In this document: positions 26,917 through 35,457 of the stretch, piece after piece | How positions within the stretch are numbered: position 1 is the first letter of the stretch | How the letters are laid out: every line of letters begins with the position of its first letter | Assembly (NCBI GenBank): GCA_016934675.1 | Contig: JAFGSJ010000060.1 | Coordinates: 18,002-82,001, forward strand | From: a bacterium | Lineage (GTDB): Bacteria; CSSED10-310; JAFGSJ01 | Direction of reading: 5' to 3' | DNA length: 64,000 bases | Notes under the pieces: model-generated | Told to the model about the DNA's origin: nothing | The model's database searches: none | Seen by the model: only the letters and a program-made list of their open reading frames with translations | Program-made: the position numbers and the translations under genes

Positions 26917-26945
26917 TTGACTTCGAAAAGACAGCCTGATAGAAT
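26917..26945 (+). promoter_or_regulatory. Sigma70-type promoter, copy 2 of a repeated module
   Basis: -35 TTGACT (26917-26922), 17-bp spacer, -10 TAGAAT (26940-26945). The spacer TCGAAAAGACAGCCTGA resembles that of copy 1 at 13 of 17 positions. It lies ~110 bp before the psiE-like start. Confidence 0.65.
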
Positions 26946-27058
26946 AAGTTCCACGCAAAAGCTCTGAACAGTGTCTTATGGGATGATTGAAACCATTATC
27001 TGGTCGGTATTGGGATGTGCCGGGATCAGGATTTTTTCCGCGTAAAAAGGGCTACACA

Positions 27059-27562
27059 ATGCTGAATCTACTGAAGAAGTTCGAACGGTTACTCATTCAA
27101 ATCCTCATGATCATGATGGCGTTCGTGCTCTTATTGGCGACCATCGATCTCGGATGGGCGATCTTCAAAGATATTACGGAATCGCCGTACTTGGTCATTG
27201 ACATCGATCAATTACTTGAACTGTTCGGGCTATTCATGCTAGTGATCATTGGCATCGAATTGCTCGAAACGATTATGAAGACCTATCTTGCTCAAGGCAT
27301 AGCCCACTATGAAGTCGTCCTTTCAGTGGCGATCATCGCCATCGCCAGAAAGGTCATCATCCTGGACATCAAGGAAACAAGCAGCATTTCCCTCCTGGGA
27401 ATTGCGGCAATCATAATAGCATTAACTGTCGGTTTCTTTTTCATGAAGAAGGCTGCGGCCCGCCCGCCCGCTCCTGACCAATCCGAGGGCCAGGATAATG
27501 CATCATCGCCTAACAAGGCCGTGCAAAAGACACAGGTTGATACCGATTTCCCTGACGCATGA
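27059..27562 (+). CDS. PsiE-like phosphate-starvation-inducible membrane protein
   Basis: 167 residues with four hydrophobic helices (about 14-34, 52-74, 83-110 and 115-130) and a Pro/Gln-rich cytosolic tail. The segment FELLETIMKTYL-like GIELLETIMKTYLAQGIAHYE and VALSVAIIAIARKVIIL-like second half match the PsiE family (PF06146), whose biochemical role is unknown. ATG 27059 begins MLNLLKKFERLLIQ, the family N-terminus, with AAGGGC upstream; a start at 26987 would add 24 unrelated residues. It ends 25 bp before the P-type ATPase start and probably shares the promoter at 26917. Confidence 0.75.
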   Translation: MLNLLKKFERLLIQILMIMMAFVLLLATIDLGWAIFKDITESPYLVIDIDQLLELFGLFMLVIIGIELLETIMKTYLAQGIAHYEVVLSVAIIAIARKVIILDIKETSSISLLGIAAIIIALTVGFFFMKKAAARPPAPDQSEGQDNASSPNKAVQKTQVDTDFPDA

Positions 27563-27587
27563 CATCTGAAGCCACGTGGGACAAGCA

Positions 27588-30356
27588 ATGATTGAGTCGG
27601 TCAATACACCATGGGCATTGACCCCCGAGCAGGCACTCGATGTTGCGATGGCGAGTCGCAACGGTTTGGATCAGTCATCTGCAGCACAAAGGCTTGCAGA
27701 CCACGGGCGAAATGTGCTCACAGCAGAGGATCGTGAGCCTTGGTATGTAATCCTGCTGCAGCAGTTCACCAATCCACTGGTCTATATGTTGATCGGGGCA
27801 GCGGGCGTGAAGGCCTATTTCAAGGGGGCGACTGACGCTATCGTGATCGGCGTCGTGCTCCTCTTCATGGCCCTCGTCGGGTTCGTGCAGGAGATGAAGG
27901 CAAAGAAGGCCATGGCCGCCCTGCTCAGCTTGAGTGCACCCAAGGCCAAGGTCCGCCGAAGCGGTACGACGCGGTTGGTGGATGCAGCAGAAGTTGTGCT
28001 AGGCGACCTCCTGATTCTCGATGCCGGCGATCGTATCGTCGCGGACGCACGGCTGATCGAAGCGGTCAATCTCAGAATCAACGAGTCGACTTTCACCGGT
28101 GAATCACTCCCGGTAGAAAAGGATATCCGGGTCCTGCCGCCCGATGCGCCGATTCACGACCGCCGGAACATGGCCTTCATGGGAACAACGGTCACTCGAG
28201 GTCGGGCCGTGGCCCTAGTCACTGCCACCGGGATGCGTACTGAAATCGGCCGCATCGCCCAGGCGGTGGCGAGCACGGGCAAGGACAAGACCCCTTTACA
28301 GCAGAGCATCGAGAAACTCGGACATGCACTCATCTGGGTGGTCGTGGGTGCCTGTACCATGCTGGCTGTGGCAGCTCTGCTGCAGGGCATGAGCTGGATG
28401 GATGTGATGCTGCTGGCCGTAGCGGCAGCCGTCTCCGGGATCCCGGAAGGCCTGCCGGCAGCCGTGACGGTCGTTCTGTCCATCTGTGTCAACGGTTTGG
28501 CTAAGCGAAATGTCCTCATTCGAAAACTAGCCGCTGTCGAAACCCTCGGAACCGCAACCGTGATATGTTCGGACAAGACGGGTACACTGACCCTGAATCA
28601 GATGACCGTACGTGGAATCTGGACGGGAAGACGACATCTGACAGTCACCGGTAGTGGTTACGAACCGCTCGGTGAGTTTCTGCAAGATAACATCCGCGTT
28701 GAGCCGAGCGACGATACGGCCCTTTTGTACACCTTGCGTGGTGCATGTCTCTGCAACGATGCTATTCTGAGTACGACTGACACAGGACACCAGATTCTGG
28801 GTGATCCCACCGAGGGGGCCCTCCTCGCGGCGTCGGGAAAAGCCGGGCTCGGCAAGAAGGAATTAGAGGCGAGCCATCCCCGTCTGGGAGAAATCCCTTT
28901 CGAGAGCGAACAGCAGTTTATGGCCACGCTGCATGCCGAGGACGACCAGCGTGTGGCCTATGTCAAGGGCTCATTGGAGCGGCTCCTGCCGATGTGTGCT
29001 CATCTGCGGACCTCAGACGGCGATCTTGAAATGGATGCAGCGGCCCGCCAGGAGGTGATCGAGGCCAACGAGTTCCTGGCTGCACAAGCATTTCGTGTGT
29101 TGGCTGTCGCCGTTGCACCCTATCCCGTAACGCTCGGGCGACTCGAAACCTCGCATCTGCCGGGCCGCCTGGTCCTGTTGGGACTCGTGGGTATGCTCGA
29201 TCCACCGCGAGATGAGGCCCGCAGCGCTATTCAGGATTGCAAGCGGGCCGGGATACGGGTGGCCATGATCACCGGCGACAACCCGAAGACGGCTGCGGCA
29301 ATCGCCACCGCACTCGGGATCAGTGAAGCGGGCGAAACGGCGACGATCGGCAGAGAAATCGAGGCGATGGATGATGATCAGTTGCTCGCGACATGCCGCG
29401 TTCAGAACGTCTACGCCCGAATCGAGCCCCTTCACAAACTGAGAATTGTCCAGGCGTTCAAACGAGACGGGCACGTCACAGCCATGACCGGAGATGGAGT
29501 GAACGATGCCCCTGCGCTGGAAGCCGCGGGAATCGGCATCGCGATGGGGATCACCGGGACCGACGTCGCCAAGGAGGCCGCCGATATGGTGCTTGCGGAC
29601 GATAACTTCGCCTCGATCGTGGCCGCGATCGAGGAAGGCCGTATCGTTTTCAACCGCCTGCGAAACGTGACTTTTTTCCTGCTGATGACCTGCACAGGTG
29701 AACTCGCGACCCTCTTTCTGAGCGTGGCGCTCTATGGGGAGTCCCCGCTCGAACCGATCCAGATACTGTGGATTAACCTCGTCAACGGCGCCCTCGTGGC
29801 CATTCCGCTCGGACTGGAGCCAGGCAGCGGCGATGAGTTGTCTCAACCGCCTCGTGACAGCAGTGTCGGTCTGCTCTACCCCGGCATGCTCTTGCGAATT
29901 GCCTTTTCAGGTCTCTTCATGGCCCTGCCTGTGACCTGGATATTCCATCATGCCCCTCTGCCCGAACTGCCGGATGAAGCAACCGCGCATGCACTGCGCC
30001 AGACCATTGCGTTCACCGGTATCGTGGTGTTCGAGTTGCTTTTTGCCTTTCAAGCCCGTTCTGCCGAGAAGGGCATACTCAAGCTTGGCCTGTTCCGCAA
30101 TCGAGCGATGTTCCTTTCCATGACCGTCGGGCTGGGTTTGCAGATGCTGGTGGTCTACCTGCCCATCGCCAACCGCGTGTTCCATACCCTGCCTCTCCCA
30201 ATCGTTGACTGGAGCTGGGTTGTGCTGCCTGCCTTCGTGGTGGTCACGCTTGAAGCTCTCCGCAAGCTGATGGCCCCGCACCTGTTTGCAGCGGGTCAAT
30301 GGAAACCGCTCCGCATGCGGGAGCTGTTCGGAAAGCGAACCGTGACCACAGCGTAA
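27588..30356 (+). CDS. P-type (P2-class) cation-transporting ATPase
   Basis: ATP-driven cation pump, 922 residues, with the standard type II layout. N-terminal cation-ATPase domain; actuator motif FTGES (near residue 170); membrane motif PEGLPAAVTVVLS (near 288); phosphorylation site CSDKTGTLT with the acylated Asp (near 330); hinge MTGDGVNDAPAL (near 635); and a C-terminal six-helix domain. PEGLP is shared by Ca2+ pumps and related Na+/K+ exporters, so the ion is probably Ca2+ or a monovalent cation, not a heavy metal. GTG 27576 is an alternative start; ATG 27588 has GTGGGA 7 nt upstream. It follows the PsiE-like gene closely and is followed by a terminator. Confidence 0.92.
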   Translation: MIESVNTPWALTPEQALDVAMASRNGLDQSSAAQRLADHGRNVLTAEDREPWYVILLQQFTNPLVYMLIGAAGVKAYFKGATDAIVIGVVLLFMALVGFVQEMKAKKAMAALLSLSAPKAKVRRSGTTRLVDAAEVVLGDLLILDAGDRIVADARLIEAVNLRINESTFTGESLPVEKDIRVLPPDAPIHDRRNMAFMGTTVTRGRAVALVTATGMRTEIGRIAQAVASTGKDKTPLQQSIEKLGHALIWVVVGACTMLAVAALLQGMSWMDVMLLAVAAAVSGIPEGLPAAVTVVLSICVNGLAKRNVLIRKLAAVETLGTATVICSDKTGTLTLNQMTVRGIWTGRRHLTVTGSGYEPLGEFLQDNIRVEPSDDTALLYTLRGACLCNDAILSTTDTGHQILGDPTEGALLAASGKAGLGKKELEASHPRLGEIPFESEQQFMATLHAEDDQRVAYVKGSLERLLPMCAHLRTSDGDLEMDAAARQEVIEANEFLAAQAFRVLAVAVAPYPVTLGRLETSHLPGRLVLLGLVGMLDPPRDEARSAIQDCKRAGIRVAMITGDNPKTAAAIATALGISEAGETATIGREIEAMDDDQLLATCRVQNVYARIEPLHKLRIVQAFKRDGHVTAMTGDGVNDAPALEAAGIGIAMGITGTDVAKEAADMVLADDNFASIVAAIEEGRIVFNRLRNVTFFLLMTCTGELATLFLSVALYGESPLEPIQILWINLVNGALVAIPLGLEPGSGDELSQPPRDSSVGLLYPGMLLRIAFSGLFMALPVTWIFHHAPLPELPDEATAHALRQTIAFTGIVVFELLFAFQARSAEKGILKLGLFRNRAMFLSMTVGLGLQMLVVYLPIANRVFHTLPLPIVDWSWVVLPAFVVVTLEALRKLMAPHLFAAGQWKPLRMRELFGKRTVTTA

Positions 30357-30437
30357 GCAGAACGATGAGGACGAATGCCAACAATCGCGTTCATGTGAGG
30401 CGGGCAGGCCTGAACGGGAACAGGCAACAATAAGCTT

Positions 30438-30457
30438 AGGCCTGGGGGCCTTTTTTT
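30438..30457 (+). terminator. Rho-independent terminator after the P-type ATPase
   Basis: AGGCC-TGGG-GGCCT stem (30438-30451) followed directly by a run of T to 30457. It ends the psiE-ATPase transcript. The 369-bp gap 30357-30725 otherwise holds only a putative glmS promoter. Confidence 0.8.
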
Positions 30458-30646
30458 CACCTCTACGTTCATCAACATCATCCACAGATAACACGGGTCC
30501 ATGCTGATCGGACACAATCCCTTTCTGTTTCCGGACAAGATGGAATTTATCACCGGTTTGTTCAATCTTCGGACCGCAGCCTGCTGTCTGATGATCAATC
30601 ATCCCTTTCATTTTGTTCTTGAAGATTTTTAACACGGTCGCTAATA

Positions 30647-30675
30647 TTGAACTCATGATAGATCAAGCGTTTATT
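30647..30675 (+). promoter_or_regulatory. Predicted promoter for glmS
   Basis: -35 TTGAAC (30647-30652), 17-bp spacer, -10 TTTATT (30670-30675), 50 bp before the glmS ATG. The leader is too short for a glmS ribozyme and shows none of its structure. Confidence 0.4.
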
Positions 30676-30725
30676 TTGCCGGAAGTGTATTTTTTAAGAA
30701 CGAGTAGTCTAAGGAGAAAAGACAG

Positions 30726-32543
30726 ATGTGTGGCATATTTGGTATCATGTACGCTGAGGACAGGTCGGACCTCGGAACGGTTCTGACCAAAGCGGCGGAA
30801 TGCCTGACCTATCGAGGCTATGACTCGGTCGGAGCCGTAGCTGTGACCCGTCAGGGACAGGCCGATTTACGCAAGGATGTCGGAAAAATTGAAGATGTCG
30901 CCGCTCGACTTAAATTCCATGAACTCGAGGGCAACAGAGGCATTGCCCAACTCCGCTGGGCAACTTTCGGCGTGCCTGCCCAGAGAAATGCCCAACCGCA
31001 TTTTGACACACATCATCGCCTGGTCGGGGCCCACAACGGCAACGTGATCAATACGGTCCAATTGATCCGGGACCTCTCAGCCAAGGGACATATCTTCAGG
31101 GGTGAAAATGATGGCGAAGTAGTGGTCCATGCCCTCGAAGAATCCTATAATAAACATGGCGATCTCGACCGAGCCGTCCGCGAAGCACGCCTTCTGCTCA
31201 AAGGCGATTACGCCTTCATCATTACCGCCCTCGATGGTGACCGATTATTCGCGGCTAAAATGGGCAGCTCGCTCTATCTCGGAGTTGGGCCTGACTTCAT
31301 CCTGGTTTCGTCGGACCTCCCCTCGATTTTGTGGTTGACCAACCGGATCGTTACCCTCAATGATGGTGAATACGTCGAATTCAACCAGGAACACTATGAA
31401 ATACGCTCGATCGAAACCGGCTCCAAAATTGAACGACTGCCCATCGAGTCGAAATTGTCGCCGGATTCTGCTTCAAAAGGAGATTACGCCTTTTTCATGC
31501 AGAAGGAAATTCATGAACAACCGGATCGCTGTCAGGCTTTACTCGATTTTTTGGCAGCCTCAGAAGAAGTCCGGCCCTTTGCCGAAGAACTGGCGGCTTC
31601 GAAGCGGACTTATATCATCGGATCGGGCTCGTCATACAACGCCTGCGTGATCGGCTCATATTATCTGAACAGAATCGGAGCCTGCTCGACCTACCCCGTC
31701 GTGGCCAGCGCTTTCAGCGAGCATTTCGGTGAAAGTATCCGCCCCGATGATACCTGTGTACTCATATCACAATCCGGTGAAACCAAGGACCTGATCAATG
31801 TGCTCAACCTCCTGACCAAAAGGGGCCTGGCCAACAATGTCCTGGGCGTAGTCAATGTCCTGGGTTCCACCCTGATGATGCGTTCGCGGCGCTACCTGCC
31901 ACTTCTCTCGAACCTCGAAATCGCCGTAGCGGCGACCAAAACTTTTACTAACCAGATCGTCCTGTTTCTGGCCTTGGCCATCGAGGTGGCTAAAATGAAA
32001 GGACGGGCAGGCACCCTGATCAAAATCCTGCAGAAGACTCCGCGGGCTATTGCCGACACGATTGCGGGCATGGAAGGTGCGGCTGCCGAATTAGGCTCAC
32101 GGTATCGGGACTGCAATGATATGTATACCCTTGGTTACAGCCTGACCTATGGTTCTGCTCTGGAAGCCGCCCAGAAAATAAAGGAAATTTCCTATGCTCA
32201 TTGTGAGGGGATGTACTCGGCTGAATTTAAGCATGGTCCGCTGGCAATCATAACGGAAGGTTACCCCGTTTTTTATTTATCGACCCTCGAGGACCGGCAG
32301 ATGATGCTTTCCCACATTAATGAGGTCACCTGTCGTCAGGGTACGGCTTTGACCGTATCGCCTCCCTCGGAGGAATTGGAGAAGAGTTCGAGTGTTTTTT
32401 TACCTCTGCCGCATGCGGATCAGATTTTGGTGCCGGTCCTGTCGGTTGTTTTCATGCAGCTTTTTGCCTATCACTTGACGGTTGAAAAGGGTTTCGATCC
32501 GGATTATCCCAGGAACTGTTCAAAAACGATCACGGTTGATTGA
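30726..32543 (+). CDS. glmS: Glutamine-fructose-6-phosphate aminotransferase (isomerising)
   Basis: Makes glucosamine 6-phosphate, the first step to UDP-GlcNAc for peptidoglycan and surface glycans. 605 residues. The N-terminal Ntn-glutaminase begins MCGIFGIMYAED with nucleophile Cys2, followed by LTYRGYDSVG. Two SIS domains bind the sugar (YIIGSGSSYNACVIGSYYL and ISQSGETKDLINVL; later GYSLTYGSALEAAQKIKEISY). The C-terminus YPRNCSKTITVD is the equivalent of PRNLAKSVTVE. The glutaminase motif reads RWATFG, with Phe where E. coli has His, so this is a divergent family member. SD AAGGAG precedes the ATG. Confidence 0.9.
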   Translation: MCGIFGIMYAEDRSDLGTVLTKAAECLTYRGYDSVGAVAVTRQGQADLRKDVGKIEDVAARLKFHELEGNRGIAQLRWATFGVPAQRNAQPHFDTHHRLVGAHNGNVINTVQLIRDLSAKGHIFRGENDGEVVVHALEESYNKHGDLDRAVREARLLLKGDYAFIITALDGDRLFAAKMGSSLYLGVGPDFILVSSDLPSILWLTNRIVTLNDGEYVEFNQEHYEIRSIETGSKIERLPIESKLSPDSASKGDYAFFMQKEIHEQPDRCQALLDFLAASEEVRPFAEELAASKRTYIIGSGSSYNACVIGSYYLNRIGACSTYPVVASAFSEHFGESIRPDDTCVLISQSGETKDLINVLNLLTKRGLANNVLGVVNVLGSTLMMRSRRYLPLLSNLEIAVAATKTFTNQIVLFLALAIEVAKMKGRAGTLIKILQKTPRAIADTIAGMEGAAAELGSRYRDCNDMYTLGYSLTYGSALEAAQKIKEISYAHCEGMYSAEFKHGPLAIITEGYPVFYLSTLEDRQMMLSHINEVTCRQGTALTVSPPSEELEKSSSVFLPLPHADQILVPVLSVVFMQLFAYHLTVEKGFDPDYPRNCSKTITVD

Positions 32544-32593
32544 GTTTTGTAAACCATTGTGCGCGCTGCTGACGAGTTTTCTTGGTTCTGAAT

Positions 32594-32617
32594 GTCTTAC
32601 AATTGAACACGTAAGAC
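32594..32617. repeat. Inverted repeat upstream of the deacetylase gene
   Basis: GTCTTAC (32594-32600) and GTAAGAC (32611-32617) form a 7-bp perfect dyad around AATTGAACAC. It overlaps a possible -35 TTGAAC (32603-32608), so it could be an operator. There is no T-run, so it is not a typical terminator. Confidence 0.3.
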
Positions 32618-32705
32618 TGGCAGATTATGGAATATTGTTTTACAATAGAAGAGTAAGGCATTCGTTACTCGTTATTTTCGACCAACAGGAAGCGGACAGA
32701 CAAGA

Positions 32706-34337
32706 ATGGTTTCAGCAAAAAAAATCTCTTTTGAGGCACGTAATGCCATAAAAGCATTCGTGGCCTGCGAGATCAATCAGGACGATCAGACGGGACCCGA
32801 TTCAACTCTGCTTGATAGTGAGTTGCAACAAACCTTTCAGGGCATGTATGACAATCACGAGGTTTGGGAGGTCGATCGTCGGCTCGAACTCATTCTGGAT
32901 TTTTTGGCAAGCGTGTCCGCGTCTGCAGATGACATCGTTGCGTTTCGTCAGTACACCCAGAAGCAGATTCATGGTTATATCCGCAAGATGTGCGATTGTA
33001 ATGAAGAAGAGTTGACCGAGTTAAAAATGAAACCCGGTCATCTTCAGGACACACTGGAAGATCGCGTGACTGATCGGCGTTTGCGCATCATTCAGAATTA
33101 TCTGGCCATTATCAATCGCCTCGACCAGCTTTATCCACCCTATGTCAGCGATCGGGAAACTGTGCCGGTAAAGGTTCAGGATACTGTCCAAGCCGAACCG
33201 GGACAGATCGTGCAACCCTGTATACAACCTGAAATTGAATCAGTTTATATTCCCCCTGTCCGACCGAAACAGGGACCAATCGGGCTACATCCAATTCTCA
33301 AATGGGGATTGGCTGTCATTATTCCCATTGGAGTAGGCATCATTGGGCTGGGTGTCATGCCCAAGACGAGCGAACAGGCCAGTCTTCATAATGACAGACC
33401 CGATACGCTTGCATCGGTTTCGACCTCCAGCAAGCTCGATTATAGTCAGAAACGTATTATTCCCACTCCCGGTCAAAACGTCATACTTCAGAAAGAATCT
33501 GGCCTTGATCCCAAGCTGCACCCTCTCGAATTAACACCCCGAGCAGAGCGGTCCCTCACCCCACAACCCACGCCCCAGATAGTGGTCGAACCGGCTCAAC
33601 CCGCAGAAAAGAGCTCGACTGCGGAACCATTGAGGAGGATCATCGATTCGGACCTGACTCTGCATGCCAATATACCCTTGAATCTGATCAGAGGCAATCC
33701 AGGATACAAGTCGATCTCGCTGACGTTTGACGGGCATTCACAGAGACAGGATACGGTCGCTATCCTCGAAATTCTGGCCCGATATAAGATCACCTGCACT
33801 TTTTTTCTGACCGGTGGTTTTATCGAAGAGTATCCCGAAGAAACCAAAATGATTGTGGCGGCGGGCCATGAAGTAGGCAACCATCTCTATTCACATCCGC
33901 ATTTATACGATATTGACGAGGCGAAATTCAAAACCGAACTGATCAAGGCTGACCAGGCTTTTTACAAGTTGTGTGGCAAGCATATGGCCCCTTATTGGCG
34001 GGCCCCCTATGGTGAATATGTGCCCAAACTGGCGAGAATTGCCCGGGAACTCGGTTTTGTCCACATTCACTGGACCCATGGCACGACTCGCAGACAGAGC
34101 CTGGATACCATCGATTGGGTCGAGGACCCGGACTCGAAGCTTTTTAGTAGCTCAGATGAGATAGTCCGGCACATCCTGAGTTCAGATTATAAGGCAGGCG
34201 GCATTATTCTGTTACATGTCGGGGCTCGAACAATAGACCCACCCTATAAGAAATTCCCCGATCTCATCCAGGGGCTACGCGATCAGGGCTACAGCATCAT
34301 CCCAATCACCGAGATGCTGAAGCAATTGAAATCGTGA
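32706..34337 (+). CDS. Membrane-anchored polysaccharide deacetylase (NodB domain)
   Basis: 543 residues. An N-terminal cytosolic helical region (1-195, unrecognised; contains a CDCNEEEL segment) leads to one transmembrane helix (about 198-221, LAVIIPIGVGIIGLGVMP) and a Pro/Thr-rich linker. A C-terminal NodB carbohydrate-esterase-4 domain (about 335-543) follows: SLTFDGHS for TFDDG, NHLYSHPHL for the metal His pair, YWRAPYGEY for RxPYG, and ILLHVG. The first motif lacks the second Asp, as in some TFDGG/TFDAG relatives. It probably removes N-acetyl groups from cell-wall or surface polymer outside the membrane. The N-terminal half may be a sensor (inference). Confidence 0.82.
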   Translation: MVSAKKISFEARNAIKAFVACEINQDDQTGPDSTLLDSELQQTFQGMYDNHEVWEVDRRLELILDFLASVSASADDIVAFRQYTQKQIHGYIRKMCDCNEEELTELKMKPGHLQDTLEDRVTDRRLRIIQNYLAIINRLDQLYPPYVSDRETVPVKVQDTVQAEPGQIVQPCIQPEIESVYIPPVRPKQGPIGLHPILKWGLAVIIPIGVGIIGLGVMPKTSEQASLHNDRPDTLASVSTSSKLDYSQKRIIPTPGQNVILQKESGLDPKLHPLELTPRAERSLTPQPTPQIVVEPAQPAEKSSTAEPLRRIIDSDLTLHANIPLNLIRGNPGYKSISLTFDGHSQRQDTVAILEILARYKITCTFFLTGGFIEEYPEETKMIVAAGHEVGNHLYSHPHLYDIDEAKFKTELIKADQAFYKLCGKHMAPYWRAPYGEYVPKLARIARELGFVHIHWTHGTTRRQSLDTIDWVEDPDSKLFSSSDEIVRHILSSDYKAGGIILLHVGARTIDPPYKKFPDLIQGLRDQGYSIIPITEMLKQLKS

Positions 34338-34343
34338 AGCTGA

Positions 34344-35369
34344 TCAGGCCTGTTTCGGCCATATCCAGACTCCCTCGATGATGGTTTGGCATGAGGGGCA
34401 TTGACCGGGTATTGTGAAGCGGGCCTCGCCTGAAAATTGTGACCGTTCGACCACCATGGCCGAACAGTTGGGACAATGCGTATCCGCCCGCTCAGGAATA
34501 TTACCCAGATAGATATACTTCAAACCTGCCCGCTGTCCTATTTCACGGGCTTGATACATGCTTTCGAGAGGAGTGGGTTCGGAATCGGTAAAGGTGTAAT
34601 CCGGATGAAAACGGCTGATATGCCAGGGAATTTCCCGGCCTGTATCAGCGATGAATTCTGCAATTTTCGTTAATTCGGGTGTTCCATCATTCTGGCCGGG
34701 CACGAGGAGCGTGGTTATTTCTATCCAGATCTTCAATTGTTTCATCATGCGAATCGTATCCAGGACCGGTTCTAAGGCACCTTTACATATTTTTTTGTAG
34801 AAATCGGGATTGTAACTCTTCAGATCGACATTTGCCGCGTCCAGATAAGGAGCCATTTTTTCCAGAGCAAGCCCGCTCATAAAACCATTGGTCACGAAGA
34901 TATTGGCCAAACCGGCCTTCTGGGCTAAGCAGGCCGTATCGTAAGCATACTCGAAATAGATGGTAGGTTCCGTGTAGGTATACGCGATCGAGGCAGACTT
35001 GGACTTTAGGGCCTCCCGGACAATCTGTTCGGGACTGACAGATGCTGACGATCGCATCATAGAATTGGCAGAGGATGCTTGGGAAATCTGCCAATTCTGA
35101 CAGAACCCGCATTGAAAATTACAGCCCCGGGTAGCGATGGAATATGCACGCGTTCCGGGCAAAAAATGGTGCAGTGGCTTTTTTTCGATCGGATCGACAT
35201 GGGCGGCGATGATCTGCCCATACACGTGCGAATAAAGGACACCATCGATATTCTGTCGCACCTTGCACAGGCCGTACTGTTCCGGTTTCAACAGGCAATG
35301 ATGTGGACAAAGCTGACAGAGGACCAGCCCATCTTTCTTTTTTTCATAAAGCATTGCTTCATGATTCAT
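34344..35369 (-). CDS. amrS: AmmeMemoRadiSam system radical SAM enzyme
   Basis: 341 residues. The N-terminus LCQLCPHHCLLKPEQYGLC holds a Cys set; HVDPIEKKPLHHFLPGT and SIATRGCNFQCGFCQNW carry the radical SAM CX3CX2C cluster at about residues 81-88. A C-terminal zinc ribbon (CPNC...CPSC) follows. This is the AmrS protein of the AmmeMemoRadiSam set, usually with AMMECR1- and Memo-like partners, but neither partner is in this window. Function of the system is not established. ATG 35369 follows AGAGG at 8 nt; GTG 35384 and ATG 35375 are alternatives. It converges on the deacetylase gene. Confidence 0.9.
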   Translation of the reverse strand: MNHEAMLYEKKKDGLVLCQLCPHHCLLKPEQYGLCKVRQNIDGVLYSHVYGQIIAAHVDPIEKKPLHHFLPGTRAYSIATRGCNFQCGFCQNWQISQASSANSMMRSSASVSPEQIVREALKSKSASIAYTYTEPTIYFEYAYDTACLAQKAGLANIFVTNGFMSGLALEKMAPYLDAANVDLKSYNPDFYKKICKGALEPVLDTIRMMKQLKIWIEITTLLVPGQNDGTPELTKIAEFIADTGREIPWHISRFHPDYTFTDSEPTPLESMYQAREIGQRAGLKYIYLGNIPERADTHCPNCSAMVVERSQFSGEARFTIPGQCPSCQTIIEGVWIWPKQA

Positions 35370-35457
35370 TTCCATACCTCTCACCGTTCAGTCATCGAGA
35401 TTGACCCTGTAGTATCTAAGAACACATGTGGGACATTGACGTGCTCTTTTCAAACAA

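Noticed and set aside
29013..29846. 277-residue open frame on the minus strand
   Set aside because: Lies wholly inside the P-type ATPase gene on the other strand; composition-driven shadow with no family motif.
29907..30656. 249-residue minus-strand open frame
   Set aside because: Mostly antisense to the ATPase; crosses the terminator at 30438-30457 and shows no recognisable domain.
30676..30725. glmS ribozyme upstream of glmS
   Set aside because: Leader is under 50 nt and lacks the conserved ribozyme core.
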